Assembly (NCBI RefSeq): GCF_000004195.4
Contig: NC_030678.2
Coordinates: 149,314,547-149,378,546 of the forward strand
From: Xenopus tropicalis
Lineage: Eukaryota; Chordata; Amphibia; Anura; Pipidae
DNA length: 64,000 nt
Direction: 5' to 3'
The translations under genes were made by a program, and so were the position numbers. Numbering within the stretch: position 1 is the stretch's first letter; every line of letters begins with the position of its first letter. A model generated the notes under the pieces. The model was not told the origin of the DNA. It saw only the letters and a program-made list of their open reading frames with translations, and searched no databases. Below, piece after piece: positions 39,437 to 64,000 of the stretch.

Positions 39437-40505
39437 TATTGCAACCTCTTCTTTATGGGCCTGCCACTCACTCGCTCATCCTCTCACTCATTGTCCAACC
39501 ACAAAACCACCTCTTGCGGCACCACTCCTGACCCCTGCGCTGTTACCAATACATTCTCACACTCCCCTACAAAGCTCTCGGTGACAGTGTTGCTCCTTTC
39601 AAACCTCATCTCCAGATTGAACCACTTCACTCCTCTAATGATCTAAAGTTTCTGCAGGTCCAATAACCTCTTCAGATGCATGCCGCCAAGTCTTCCCCAG
39701 AGCAGCTTCCTACCTAAGGAATTCAGACACTCCCCGTCAGAGCTTTACATGTTCTAATTAAATCTCACCTTTTGTGTGAAGCTTACAAACTTACCTAATT
39801 ACCTAGTAACAGATATGGGAAGTCACCCATTTCTGCCAGTCACATTCTGCTGACCCATCATCTCCTCACTTAAGCTGGCCATACACGCACCGATACTATC
39901 GTACAAAACCTCGTTTCGTACGATATTCGGTGCGTGTATGGCATGTCGGCGAGTCGACTGATATCACAGGAAGCTGCTGATATCGGTCGACTCGCCGATC
40001 GGCCAGGTTAGAAAATTTTGATCGGGTGCCATAGAAGGCGCCTGAGCAAAATCTGCCGTCAGGGCTGAATCGGCAGAAGGAGGTAGAAATCCTATTGTTT
40101 CTACCTCCTTATCTGCTGTTTCAGCCCTGACTGTGTGTGGCGGATCTGACGATGTTTCGTGCAACCGATGGTCGCACGAAACATCGTCAAATCGCCACGT
40201 GTATGGCCAGCTTAAGGCTGATGTCCCATGGAGCGAGTTAGTTGCCCGAGATAGATCTCTGCTACTGCTTCAAAATGGCTTTCCACCAATAAATCAGACA
40301 TGACAATGATGACAATATTTCTCTTACAGATACTCCCCCCACTGTTACATATTTTATACCTTGTGTATAAATGAAGCTGATCCTATAGATTGTATGTCCT
40401 TGAGGGCAGGAATCTCATTACTTAATATTTCAATTTGTGTGTAAATCATTATGTACACGGCACTGCAGAAAATATGGCTGCTTTATTGCTAAATAAATAC
40501 ATATA
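39437..40505 (+). mobile_element. L2-type LINE 3' part, split by a MITE
   Basis: Downstream of the hAT MITE, DYCNLFFMGLPL-like coding remains (about 39,432-39,475) and a decayed C-terminal region (SRQVFPRAASYLRNS, about 39,684-39,730). After the MITE at 39,870-40,215 comes a 3' tail with TTGTATGTCCTTGAGGGCAG and a final AAATAAATA repeat. Confidence 0.65.
39870..40215. mobile_element. TTAA-type palindromic MITE with TTAA duplication
   Basis: TTAA at 39,870-39,873 and 40,212-40,215 flanks AGCTGGCCATACACGCACC ... GTGTATGGCCAGC. It is a near twin of 32,571-32,915, suggesting recent mobilisation. Confidence 0.88.
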
Positions 40506-41269
40506 TGAATATAAAAATAATATGTAACTTACTAACAATAGGGCATAATCATTTCCTGTATTAAATAAAAAAATAAATTAAAAAATTAATTATATAAAAA
40601 TAATATGTAACTTACTATTAATAGGGCATAATCATTTCCTGTATTGTATGGGACTTTCCAAATATCCCAAGCAGCTGACTCAGGAGTCGTGCAAGTGTCA
40701 CTACCAGTTGTCCATAGCGTAACACTTACTTAACTTTGGGTTAGTGTAATAAAAGATGTAAATTTAGCATCAGGTCTAGTATCTCACAGCAACCAATCAG
40801 ATGCTTGCTTTCTAGCAGTTAACTAGTCAGTGTTACTGATTGGTGCTATAGTTTGCTGGTTGCTATAGATTACTCCACCCTGTACAAATTCAGCGATGCT
40901 TATTAAACTGATCTTTACGGGTTTGGATTTTGCTTGAAACAATGAATTTGGCCATTGGCCAATAATATATATGTATATATATGTATATGCAGTGTTCATA
41001 CAATATGTACATTATTTTAGATTGTAAGCTCTATGTAACTGTACTTTTTATTTATTTTTATTAATTTTTGTACACTGTATTTATCAATTATTGTAATGAC
41101 CCCCTATGGTTTATTTATTGTTCTGCAGTACTGTGCTGCATACATAAGTAGTGCTCAGGGGCGCTGCTGCCATGAGGGGGTTGAGAAACTCGCCTCAGCC
41201 GCCAGTGCCCCGTAAGTGACCAGGGGTGGCCAAAAGCCCGGGGGGCGCCATCATTAAAGCCACCAAGAT
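40506..41269. other. Intergenic, LINE-tail-like pieces
   Basis: Contains ATTGTAAGCTCTATGTAACT and related L2-like tail sequence at about 41,020-41,150, a short ATATGTATAT run at 40,966-40,990, and a TTGCTATAG hairpin-family relic at 40,785-40,870. No gene seen. Confidence 0.4.
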
Positions 41270-41500
41270 TCTGCCTTTTTCAGCAGGATTCTGCTGAACC
41301 CATGGCTTTGGCCGAACCGAATCCGAATCCTTAAAATCATGTGACTTTTCATCACATAAACACAGAAGCTAAAAATTGTTTGCGGTGCACCAAGCGTGCA
41401 GCTCTTTTTCACCCTTCAGTGTTTTGCTTTGCATTCGGCTGGATCTTTCACAAAGGATTCGGAGCTCGGCCGAATCCCAGAATAGTGGATCCCTATTTTC
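41270..41500. mobile_element. Degraded MITE of the 'GGATTCGGCCGAA' family
   Basis: Has GGCCGAACCGAATCCGAATC, CATCACATAAACACAGAAGC and GGATTCGGAGCTCGGCCGAA, then GTGGATCCCTA at the right. The intact relative is at 57,718-58,003. Confidence 0.65.
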
Positions 41501-41989
41501 TACCATAAAAGCAGATTGTTCTAAAGATAGCAGCGTTTAGCTGTTAGTCTCCAGTATGAATCATTGTAGAGACACGGAATGCACATTGTTCCTCCTTTTA
41601 AATGTTACCTTATTGGTGTGAAGGGCAGAAGTATGCGTGACACATGTAGCACGTGAGAAGGGTTAGTCATACAGGGCTGAGCGTTCCTCAAACAAATACA
41701 CCTATGGGAAGCGCACTGCCAGGGACACAGGGCTCAGTCATGCCTAGAAAGGAATGCTGGGAAGCCCTAATCCACACACTGAAAATGGTTTATCTGTCAG
41801 TATATTTATATCCACAAATAAGGTAGAACCAAAACATTGACTTCATTGTGTGAGTTTTTTAAAGTCCCTTGAGTGCTCACGTTTAATGCTCTGGAGTGTA
41901 CTGGAGTGGACTTGTGTTTTTACTGACAGATTCTTTGAGAAATGTGGTTTTTTAGCATTTCTACAGAGCATATTTACATTGGTTACATG

Positions 41990-42265
41990 TTCCTGAATGC
42001 TTTATTGACATGGGATGTGGATGTTTCCAGCTTCACCGAGCCACTGGGAGCAACAGCACCTTATACATACTTTTTTTTTTCTTTTTCTTCTTCTTGGGAG
42101 ATGAAGGCAGCCAAGGCGTGTGTGTGTGCCCGGATATGTGCAGATCATGGAACGTGTGTTCTTTACATCGCGTGGGGTTTGTGACATCACTGGCGCATGT
42201 CTAACCCAACATGGCGTAGGGAGCACGCTTACCTGCATCTGCACACATCCGGGCACACTGGTCAC
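41990..42265. repeat. Inverted-repeat element
   Basis: TGTGCCCGGATATGTGCAGAT at about 42,125 is mirrored by ATCTGCACACATCCGGGCACA at about 42,237. The left part (GAGCCACTGGGAGCAACA) resembles the hAT MITE. No coding capacity. Confidence 0.5.
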
Positions 42266-44250
42266 ATTGGGCCCCTAGGCTGTAGCCTAAGTATCCATTA
42301 ATCTGCCCCTTTGTACAGTCAAGTGGCCTGTCTGTCTGGTATTTGTTAGTTGTTATACTTGTAAGATGGATGCAAGATGTCTTTGTCTAATAGGGAACCA
42401 TTTTGGTGGTCTGCACAAACATGTGCAGGTGATGAAGATGTTCTTCAAGAAAACAGAATTCAGCTTTAAACTACATCTAAAGCATTCAGGAATGGAAGGG
42501 TGGATTAGGTGGATACAAAAAAACACAGGAAGAGAAATATAAGATCTAATGGAATAAACGAACCCAAAGCAGCTTACGAAAGCCTGTTAACTGTATTCAA
42601 TGATCCTCACATTATTAAAGATATAGAACATCTTCGGTGATTTTAGAGGTGACACATGGGAAAGCTTCAGAAAATCACTAAAGTTGTTCTATATCTTTAA
42701 TAAAAAACTTGTGGCTTTGTCAAACAGTACAAATGTCAATAGAAAACAGAAAAAGACACAAGAAGACTTGGATAGCCAAGCCAATATATGAGCTTATAAT
42801 ACCACATGTAAGACTTCATCCTAGTTAGTGTATATCTAGAATAATCTAGAATAATATCTAGAATAATATAATTCCATATTTGGCAGCACTAGTCAAGAAT
42901 CTCAAGCTGCATTGCTTTCTAAAATGATGTTCTATGGAGCATAAAAATGAGTGACACTTTTTAACTTTGTTAAGCATCTATGTATATAGTTAGTAAAAGG
43001 TATCTATGCTCGTTGGATTGTATGTTTAGTGGACTGCACAGCATTCACACCTTGCAGCGGCAGGATGGTAAATGTTTTTATATTGTCCCACCACTTGCAC
43101 CTCTTACAAACTTATGTGACTCACGCAGACGCAATGACAGCGCAGAGAAGCGTGACGGGGATAGGCAGGCGTGTGGGTCTGTAGGGGCAAATCCAACATT
43201 TCACCACCCAGGGGGCCACCAAGATCACAGACGTTTCAATTTAGAACAATCTTTATTGAAATTGAATTATTTTTGGGTTTGTGCAAAAAACGCGAGTATG
43301 TATGTAAATTACAGACAGTGGGTGATGGGCCTGTTACTGCAGGTGAGTGGGTGAGAGTCAAAATGTAATGTTTATGTATTTTTTCTAAGCACAACTGAAT
43401 GAGCTCATGTCAAAAATGAGGGTATATTTTCCCATTAAAGAAAAGCTAAACCTTTTAAATCTTCGGTTCAAAGATTCCAAGCTATAAAAAATGTATATTA
43501 CTAAAACAATGACTTGTGTAACAACTGCTCCACCTGCTGGTCAGATTTGAACATAGTTCAGTCCATGAACCAAATACAAGCGTTCAGATGTTGCTCTGCT
43601 CAGAGATTTGATTCAACACAATTCAATGTAAAGGTGGCCATACACGGGCAGATGAAAGCTGCCAACGGAATAAGTCAGAAGCTTCTTGGCCTGTGTATGG
43701 GGCCCTCAGATAGACCTACCAGACAACTGGCCAGATGTGAATGAGGCAGGTCTAAAAATCCCACCAGGACGAAGAGCACTTCGTTGATGTGGTCCTTGTG
43801 CTAAAGCCTGTATCCCTTTGGATGAATCTGATATTGCCCATCTCAGTGTGGGTATATAGGGGCAAGATCCACACATTTGGTGACCTTGCCTAATGAGCAG
43901 ATGTTTCAGCTTAAAACTGGGTCGATCCACAATGATTTTTAAATAGCAAACAAAAACTTTGACTACCTAAAAACCTTTATTTAAGGAAAAAAAACTCAAC
44001 CACACTGCGTGTCAGTGCATTAAAATTGCTCCTGCTGAAACAAACCAATCGAAATCTGTCGGCAACCCTTTTGCATCTTGGGGTTTGGTGTATCCTCTTA
44101 GGTCCATAACATTGACTGAAGACACTTTTTCCCTTATTTTGCTAATGATTTATAATTCAACAAGCCAGTGTCAGATTCCGGGCAGCACCTCCCCACTGCC
44201 CAAGTGTCAGGAACACAAATTCAGCCAACTGCACAGTCCAAATAATAGAG
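42266..44250. other. Intergenic with small hairpins and MITE pieces
   Basis: A strong hairpin (TTAAAGATATAGAAC / GTTCTATATCTTTAA) spans 42,617-42,704. A 'GGTGGCCATACACG' MITE fragment starts at about 43,631. No gene seen. Confidence 0.5.
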
Positions 44251-44256
44251 TTTATT
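44251..44256 (-). terminator. Candidate EBPL polyadenylation signal
   Basis: AATAAA on the minus strand, about 335 bases downstream of the EBPL stop codon. Confidence 0.45.
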
Positions 44257-44589
44257 ACAAAAATATTATAAAGGGAATTTGTGGATACACAAATTATTTA
44301 AAAACAGTTGCCCAATTATTTCTTATACCTCAAGTTCAATTGTGTTATTATATGAAAATTTTGTCATACAAAAAAGTCTATGGTGCAGTCTGGGGGGGAA
44401 GGGGGGAATAAAAATCTGCTGGAGGGCCAGATAAAACCTCTAAGGGGCCTCCAGTGGGACAGCCCTGATTCAACATACGTATGACAATCTCATCACATTA
44501 GAAATGATGAAATAGTGTTTCAATGGGATATGCATTTGGTCCAATCAGGGATTGAATCCATAATAAAATAATTAAGTAAATTGTTCCCT

Positions 44590-51098
<6,509 letters not shown>

Positions 51099-51099
51099 G

Positions 51100-51245
51100 G
51101 CTCCGCTCTGAGGAATCGCACATCTAGTACTGGCTTCCAACCCGGGGAGAGTCAGGGCCGGGGTACAGACCGCAGAGCTGACTGGCTGATCGGAGGATCG
51201 GCTCATGTGGAACCCGCCCCCTCACCATGGCAACATCGGCTGCCA
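51100..51245 (-). promoter_or_regulatory. EBPL promoter region (candidate)
   Basis: CpG-rich sequence directly upstream of exon 1, with a GC box (CCCGCCCCC at about 51,213) and an RFX-like half-palindrome CCATGGCAAC at 51,225-51,234. It is bounded upstream by a tandem repeat starting at about 51,290. Confidence 0.45.
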
Positions 51246-51289
51246 GCTTCTATCTCATTCCCGTGTTACAAAGTGCAAGTTTCTGTAGG

Positions 51290-51565
51290 TTACTGATAAA
51301 TACTGATAGAAACTGATAGATACTGACACATACATATAGATACTGATAGAAACTGATAAATACTGATGCATACATATAGATACTGATAGAAACTGATAAA
51401 TACTGATGCATACATATAGATACTGATAGAAACTGATAAATACTGATGCATACATATAGATACTGATAGAAACTGATGCATACATGTAGATACTGATAGA
51501 AACTGATGCATACATATAGATACTGATAGAAACTGATAAATACTGATGCATACATGTAGATACTG
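51290..51565. repeat. 40-bp tandem repeat upstream of EBPL
   Basis: About seven units of TACTGATAGAAACTGATAAA-TACTGATGCATACATATAGA, some lacking the GATAAATACT segment. It begins about 190 bases upstream of the EBPL start codon. The (I/F)SxYxYAS-type ORFs on the minus strand are repeat artefacts. Confidence 0.93.
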
Positions 51566-51689
51566 ATACATACTCCCACAGCTGGCCCCTTCTGACTATA
51601 ACCCCTGTAGCCTCATTGTCCCATTTACCTGCGTCTATTCACATCTCACTGTAACACAGTATTGCTCACACAACTGACACTTGTTGGAG

Positions 51690-51935
51690 AGATTATATAG
51701 TGTATAATGTACCCAATCTTGTAAACCATAAGCATATTATAAGTCACAGCGGGGTTTTGTAACCATATAAAGGTACCAAGACAAAGGCTGAGTGCTTTTA
51801 TACAGGTCATGGAATTCTGAGGTGACATTTTATCTTCACAATTTTTAACATGGGTCATAATTTATTATGATACACAATTTACAGTGAGTCTGACAGACAT
51901 GACTGAGTGCCAATGACATCACTAATTATTGTTTA
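51690..51935. repeat. Hairpin-forming dispersed repeat
   Basis: AAGTCACAGCGGGGTTTTGT with GGTCATGGAATTCTGAGGTGA and a trailing ATGACATCACTAAT, the same family as around ARL11. Confidence 0.6.
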
Positions 51936-51938
51936 TAA

Positions 51939-52160
51939 CAGTGATCTCCAAGGAGTGGCTCAGGGGCAACATGTCGCTCACCACTCCCAGTTGCCTCAAA
52001 GTAGGTGCCCATTTTGTTTTTTTTTAAATTTTTGGCTTGGAGACAAGTTTTGGAAGCATAAAAACACAGTTTTACTCCAAGCAGAGCCTTCTGTAGGCCA
52101 GCAGTCCATGTGGAGATGCCAAATAACCAATCACAACCCTTATTTGCCTGCTAGGTGCAT
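51939..52160 (-). mobile_element. hAT MITE fragment
   Basis: CAGTGATCTCCAAGGAGTGG onward to AATCACAACCCTTATTTG; one end is lost. Confidence 0.65.
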
Positions 52161-52897
52161 CACTGGGCTCAATCACAGGACAAAGGCTGTAGTTAGCCAT
52201 AGTGCCAAAAATATTGTCATTTGTTTCTTTAAAGGTAAATAAAAAAAATCAAATGATAGTTGGTTAGATATATGCACAATTTGGTCACCAACCTGGATGA
52301 ACAAAGTCCACCAATCCATTACATCAGCCTGCAGTCAGGTGGGAGCCTGGGTTAAGTGCATACTGGTGTCTATAATGTATGAAAATCTGTGTGTGGCCAT
52401 CTTAGTGACCCGGCACATCTCCATCTCAGGCTGTGGCATTGTTTGTGGCTTCCCAGTATCAGGCCTCAGGCAGGTAGCTGAAGTAAATGCTTTTATTTCT
52501 GTGCTTCCCACCGTCTTTTGTCTATTGAAAGTGAGCCTTAGATTGCTTGGTAGAACACGGATGTGAATAATTCAAATACTATATGGAGGCCTCCGGGAAG
52601 GCTTGAGATAGCAGTGCTAATCATGGTTGGCTTCAGAGCTTTAGCTCTCCATATAGCACTGCAATGCCATGCCTGCTGGAGGGCTCCATTTAGTATTTGT
52701 ATGATTATTATATTAATATAATCTGATCTGATCTGTGTACAAGTGCTATGTTGTATAACTGGCCCACAATGAAGTAAAGGTTGAAGCCAAAGGCAGTATG
52801 ATACTAATAGTGCACAAGTACCCAACATTCCCATTAGCAATGATGTGAGTCAGTGCCGTACACACACACAAATAAAAATATAGTATTTGATAGCAGC
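52161..52897. other. Intergenic between KPNA3 and EBPL 5' region, unrecognised
   Basis: No gene seen. AATACTATATGGAGGC and AGCTCTCCATATAGCAC hint at a short inverted repeat around 52,572-52,660. Confidence 0.35.
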
Positions 52898-55449
52898 TTT
52901 TTATTGGTTACAAAACCTAAGCCCATATACAAAATTAGGAACACATTTTGATGCCTCTTCTGAAAGAACATTTTAGTCTATTTAAACAGTTATTATAAAA
53001 GAAAATGCATTTTCAAACACTGTTTTGAAAACTTAAAAGTGCAGCAATAATCTTTGTTTTTTCCATTTTTTCTATTTTTGTAACTTTTCAATGACGCAAT
53101 CCCTGTCAAAACTTGATATGGTCACAGGCCCAGAAAAGCGAACCAAAACCCTTGGTTAGCGCTTTAAAGTAGTCATATACCCTTTAAAGGCTTTAGCACA
53201 CACTCCAACCTGCCAATGAAGTTTCCTTGCCAAAGAATTCCTTCCGGGTACAACTGTTGCAGCATCATGGCGGAACTGCCATTTCCCAGGCTCCCTGCAA
53301 GCACCGACAACACTGAACAAGTTGACACTATTTGTAAAATTTAGAGGTTGAATGGTTAGAAAGAAAAAAAAAAAAAAAAATACTGCACGTGTAACAGTGT
53401 CACCGAGGCTTCGTTTTGCGATGTGACCATATCAAGTTCTGACTTTAAAGGTAACTTTTAAGTTAAACACCACACATTTAGACTCGAGGGTGCGAATGGG
53501 ATGCACTTAAACGATATGAAGTTTCAACTCTAAACTCTGGGATAGGGGAAAGAAAAAAAGGCACAATGAACTTCAACTCAATTTTTATGTGCACAAGAGT
53601 TGAATCAGTTTTGAGCCACCTTAAAGAGAAATTGATTCTAAAATTTATAAAACCTATAAATAATCAGAGGCCAAACTGCTCTATTAAAACAGATTCTTTA
53701 GCAAGTAAAAATCTTGCAGTTTAAACATACGCTTGTATCATTGTGGCGATACAAGACCAACCCCCCCCTCTTTAAAGTGGCTCCACCTTGGCAGATATAT
53801 ATTGTAATGAAAGCACATCTGCTGTGTTGTTCTTCAGTAACAGGACTGACGGACAGGGAAGCTGACCCACAAAACTCAGATGGCGCCTGTTCTCCATAAT
53901 ACAGTAAACATTAACCAATTCAGATAAGTAGTTTGAATTCCTCTATCCCTTCACATCACTTCACTGGGAATTGTCAAACGCAAATACATTGCGTTTTTAG
54001 TGTCTGAGTCTCAATGACATGTTCCTAGTCACTCAGGCAACTGTAGCTTCGACCACAAAAAAAAAAAAAAAAACTCTAAAAGTCAAGAGTTTGTGAAAGT
54101 AAAAAGCAATTATAGTTGTAATATTTCACAATCTTAGCAGGTTCTAACTGTTATGGCGGCCAGGCCAGGATTAAGCAAGCAGATAATCCCGGCCTCTTTT
54201 CGCCTGCCATTTGTGGGCATTATTAAAGGGAACTTATTAAAGGGAACTATACAGCAGGAAAGTGAGACAATATTGCGCTACCGACCCACTTCTAGTTCTG
54301 TCCTCTTACACACATACATGAGCCGTACTGTTTTCACCAATCGGAGGCTAATTTCTGTGCTAAACATCCTGCATTATTCTGAACAAAGCTTTAAGAGGTC
54401 TCTAAATATTTCTATTGTTGCCAACCATGATTTGAAAAAGCTCTGGTTACGAAGTAGAAATTGTTTAAGACTACATTACAGTAAACATGAAAGCTCCACA
54501 GTTTGAACCCAAAAAAATGAACGCCTTTAGCCGCCTAAATGAAATAGAATACCAAGTCAACTAAAAGATGAAAGCAAGGTTCCATCCCCCCCACATTTTA
54601 CATTTGTTCTAGTCAAAATCTCAGTATAGTTTTAGTTGTAAGGGACTCTTGCTTTCAGCTTCAGATACAGACATATTCTAGAAGCTCAGAGGCAACTCCA
54701 TGCACAGTTTTGGTTACTTCAAAACAGCAGGATATGTATGTAGGAGTGGTCAAATACGGCATGATGTTCAAAAAGAATACAAAGCATTTTGCTTAGAAAT
54801 AGTTCCGTTTTTTTTCCCAATCCTGACTTGTGAGGCAGTTTAGGAAACACCAATTAGAGACAGAACTACAGTTTTCTTTCTCTTAAACAATTTCTTTCAC
54901 TGAATCACCCAAGTAAAACCTTTATTCGGTTTTGCGAATGAAATATTTTGGCTTGCATGTTTTTTTTTTTTTGTTTTCCATTAAATTTCTTAGTTCCACA
55001 AAATATGAAAATGTTCATGTAGGAAGATGGAGGCTCAGAGCAGACTACTCCTGCAATTCTTCCAAAACGTAGGCATCATACCAAAGTCTCGATGTACAGT
55101 GCACCAGATTCAAGAGAAGCTACTTTTCCCACAGTAAGCTGATATGCCACCACTATGGAATAATCGAACAGAAGAATGTTGTGGCGGTCAGCACATGGTG
55201 CTGAATGGAGAAGGCAGGAGATAGAGTTGGGACTGTCAGAATTTCAAAGGAAACCGAGATCATGCATATGCAATTACAGTCCGTGTGAATGTGACATTTG
55301 GCAACTGCAAGGTGACAGATAAACATGGTTTGCTTTAGAAGCATCAAAACGAAGAGGCGTGTGTATCTTTAAGCCTTTATGTTTCTTCAGCGGGTTGATG
55401 TCTGGTGGTGCCGTATGCTGAGGGACAGAAAAGCTGCACAGCAACATAC
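52898..55449 (-). other. KPNA3: KPNA3 3' UTR
   Basis: Low-repeat sequence of about 2.55 kb after the KPNA3 stop, ending near a minus-strand AATAAA at 52,900-52,905. Several A/T homopolymer runs occur (53,368-53,381; 54,058-54,074; 54,960-54,972). A 17-base perfect inverted repeat (53,110-53,126 and 53,422-53,438) lies within it. The absence of MITEs, which are dense elsewhere, fits a transcribed 3' UTR. The extent is inferred. Confidence 0.6.
52900..52905 (-). terminator. KPNA3 distal polyadenylation signal (candidate)
   Basis: AATAAA on the minus strand at the far end of the low-repeat 3' UTR region. Confidence 0.45.
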
Positions 55450-63629
<8,180 letters not shown>

Positions 63630-63857
63630 CTAAAGGAATAAAAAATGTAAAGGTTGAAAGTCAAACAAACTTAATGTATTCCCTAATTATAAGTCACCAT
63701 ACAGGCATCTAGCATTTTATCATTTATTCTCAACTGTTTCTCCATGACTCTCCTGAGGAAATCACTATAGACAAACTATGACCTGCAAAGTTCTGGGGCA
63801 TTTCTAATGTCTGCTTTTTTGCTTTATAAGTTAGGCAAACATGAAATTGTTTTATGC

Positions 63858-64000
63858 CAGGGATCCCCAACCCGTAGCTCGCGAGCAACATGTTGCTCGC
63901 AGCCACTCTTGATGTTGCTTGCGTAGGTCTCCCTGCAGGTGTCAGTTAACCTGTTGGACAGGAAAACTGCTCTGGCCATATAAAGTGGGGACAGCCAGGA
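63858..64000. mobile_element. hAT MITE, cut by window edge
   Basis: Starts CAGGGATCCCCAACCCGTAG and contains GAGCAACATGTTGCTCGC. It continues beyond the window. Confidence 0.75.

Noticed and set aside
51099..51206. Upstream in-frame start for EBPL at 51,206
   Set aside because: It would add 36 residues with no family match; the ATG at 51,098 gives the expected length. It could be 5' UTR, so it is not annotated as coding.
51250..51579. Three overlapping tyrosine/serine-rich ORFs
   Set aside because: Translation of the 40-bp tandem repeat in all three frames.

Overview
The window is vertebrate nuclear DNA, almost certainly from a clawed frog (Xenopus). I cannot separate X. tropicalis from X. 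laevis by eye. The reasons are spliced vertebrate genes with GT-AG introns, low coding density, and a dense load of palindromic DNA-transposon derivatives: TTAA-flanked T2-type MITEs, hAT MITEs with 8-bp target duplications, and MITEs with GGGGC termini. There are also CR1/L2/L1 LINE pieces and a Penelope-like retroelement.

Four protein-coding genes can be read, in the order RCBTB1(-), ARL11(+), EBPL(-), KPNA3(-). This matches the human 13q14 block, and the synteny supports each name. RCBTB1 (about 0.35-8.1 kb) contributes its 5' exons, which encode the RCC1-type propeller. The BTB half lies beyond the left edge. ARL11 (35,112-35,654) is a complete 180-residue ARF-like GTPase in one coding exon. 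EBPL (44,590-51,098) is complete in four coding exons giving 210 residues. KPNA3 (55,450-63,629) contributes its last nine coding exons, from within the armadillo repeats to the C-terminus, plus a long 3' UTR. The N-terminal exons lie beyond the right edge. All exon joins keep the reading frame, and the summed lengths fit the families.

From about 8.3 to 34 kb there is no cellular gene, only nested repeats. These include a degraded Penelope-like element (12.9-14.9 kb, minus) whose terminal repeat carries a full hammerhead-ribozyme core. A 142-bp near-perfect palindrome (20.73-20.87 kb) holds a hammerhead-like core on each strand. A MITE (21.9-23.0 kb) has had one internal 52-bp segment amplified to about 14 copies. 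From 35 to 44 kb, ARL11 is flanked by copies of a hairpin-forming repeat and further MITEs and LINE pieces.

The most conspicuous structure is a ~2.7-kb G-rich minisatellite (48.05-50.74 kb) in EBPL intron 1. Its unit is about 22 bp and lacks stop codons in all minus-strand frames, so it produces long spurious ORFs. A second, 40-bp-unit tandem repeat lies just upstream of the EBPL first exon. No tRNA, rRNA or CRISPR feature was found, and none of the long ORFs outside the four genes and the Penelope-like element looks like a real protein.
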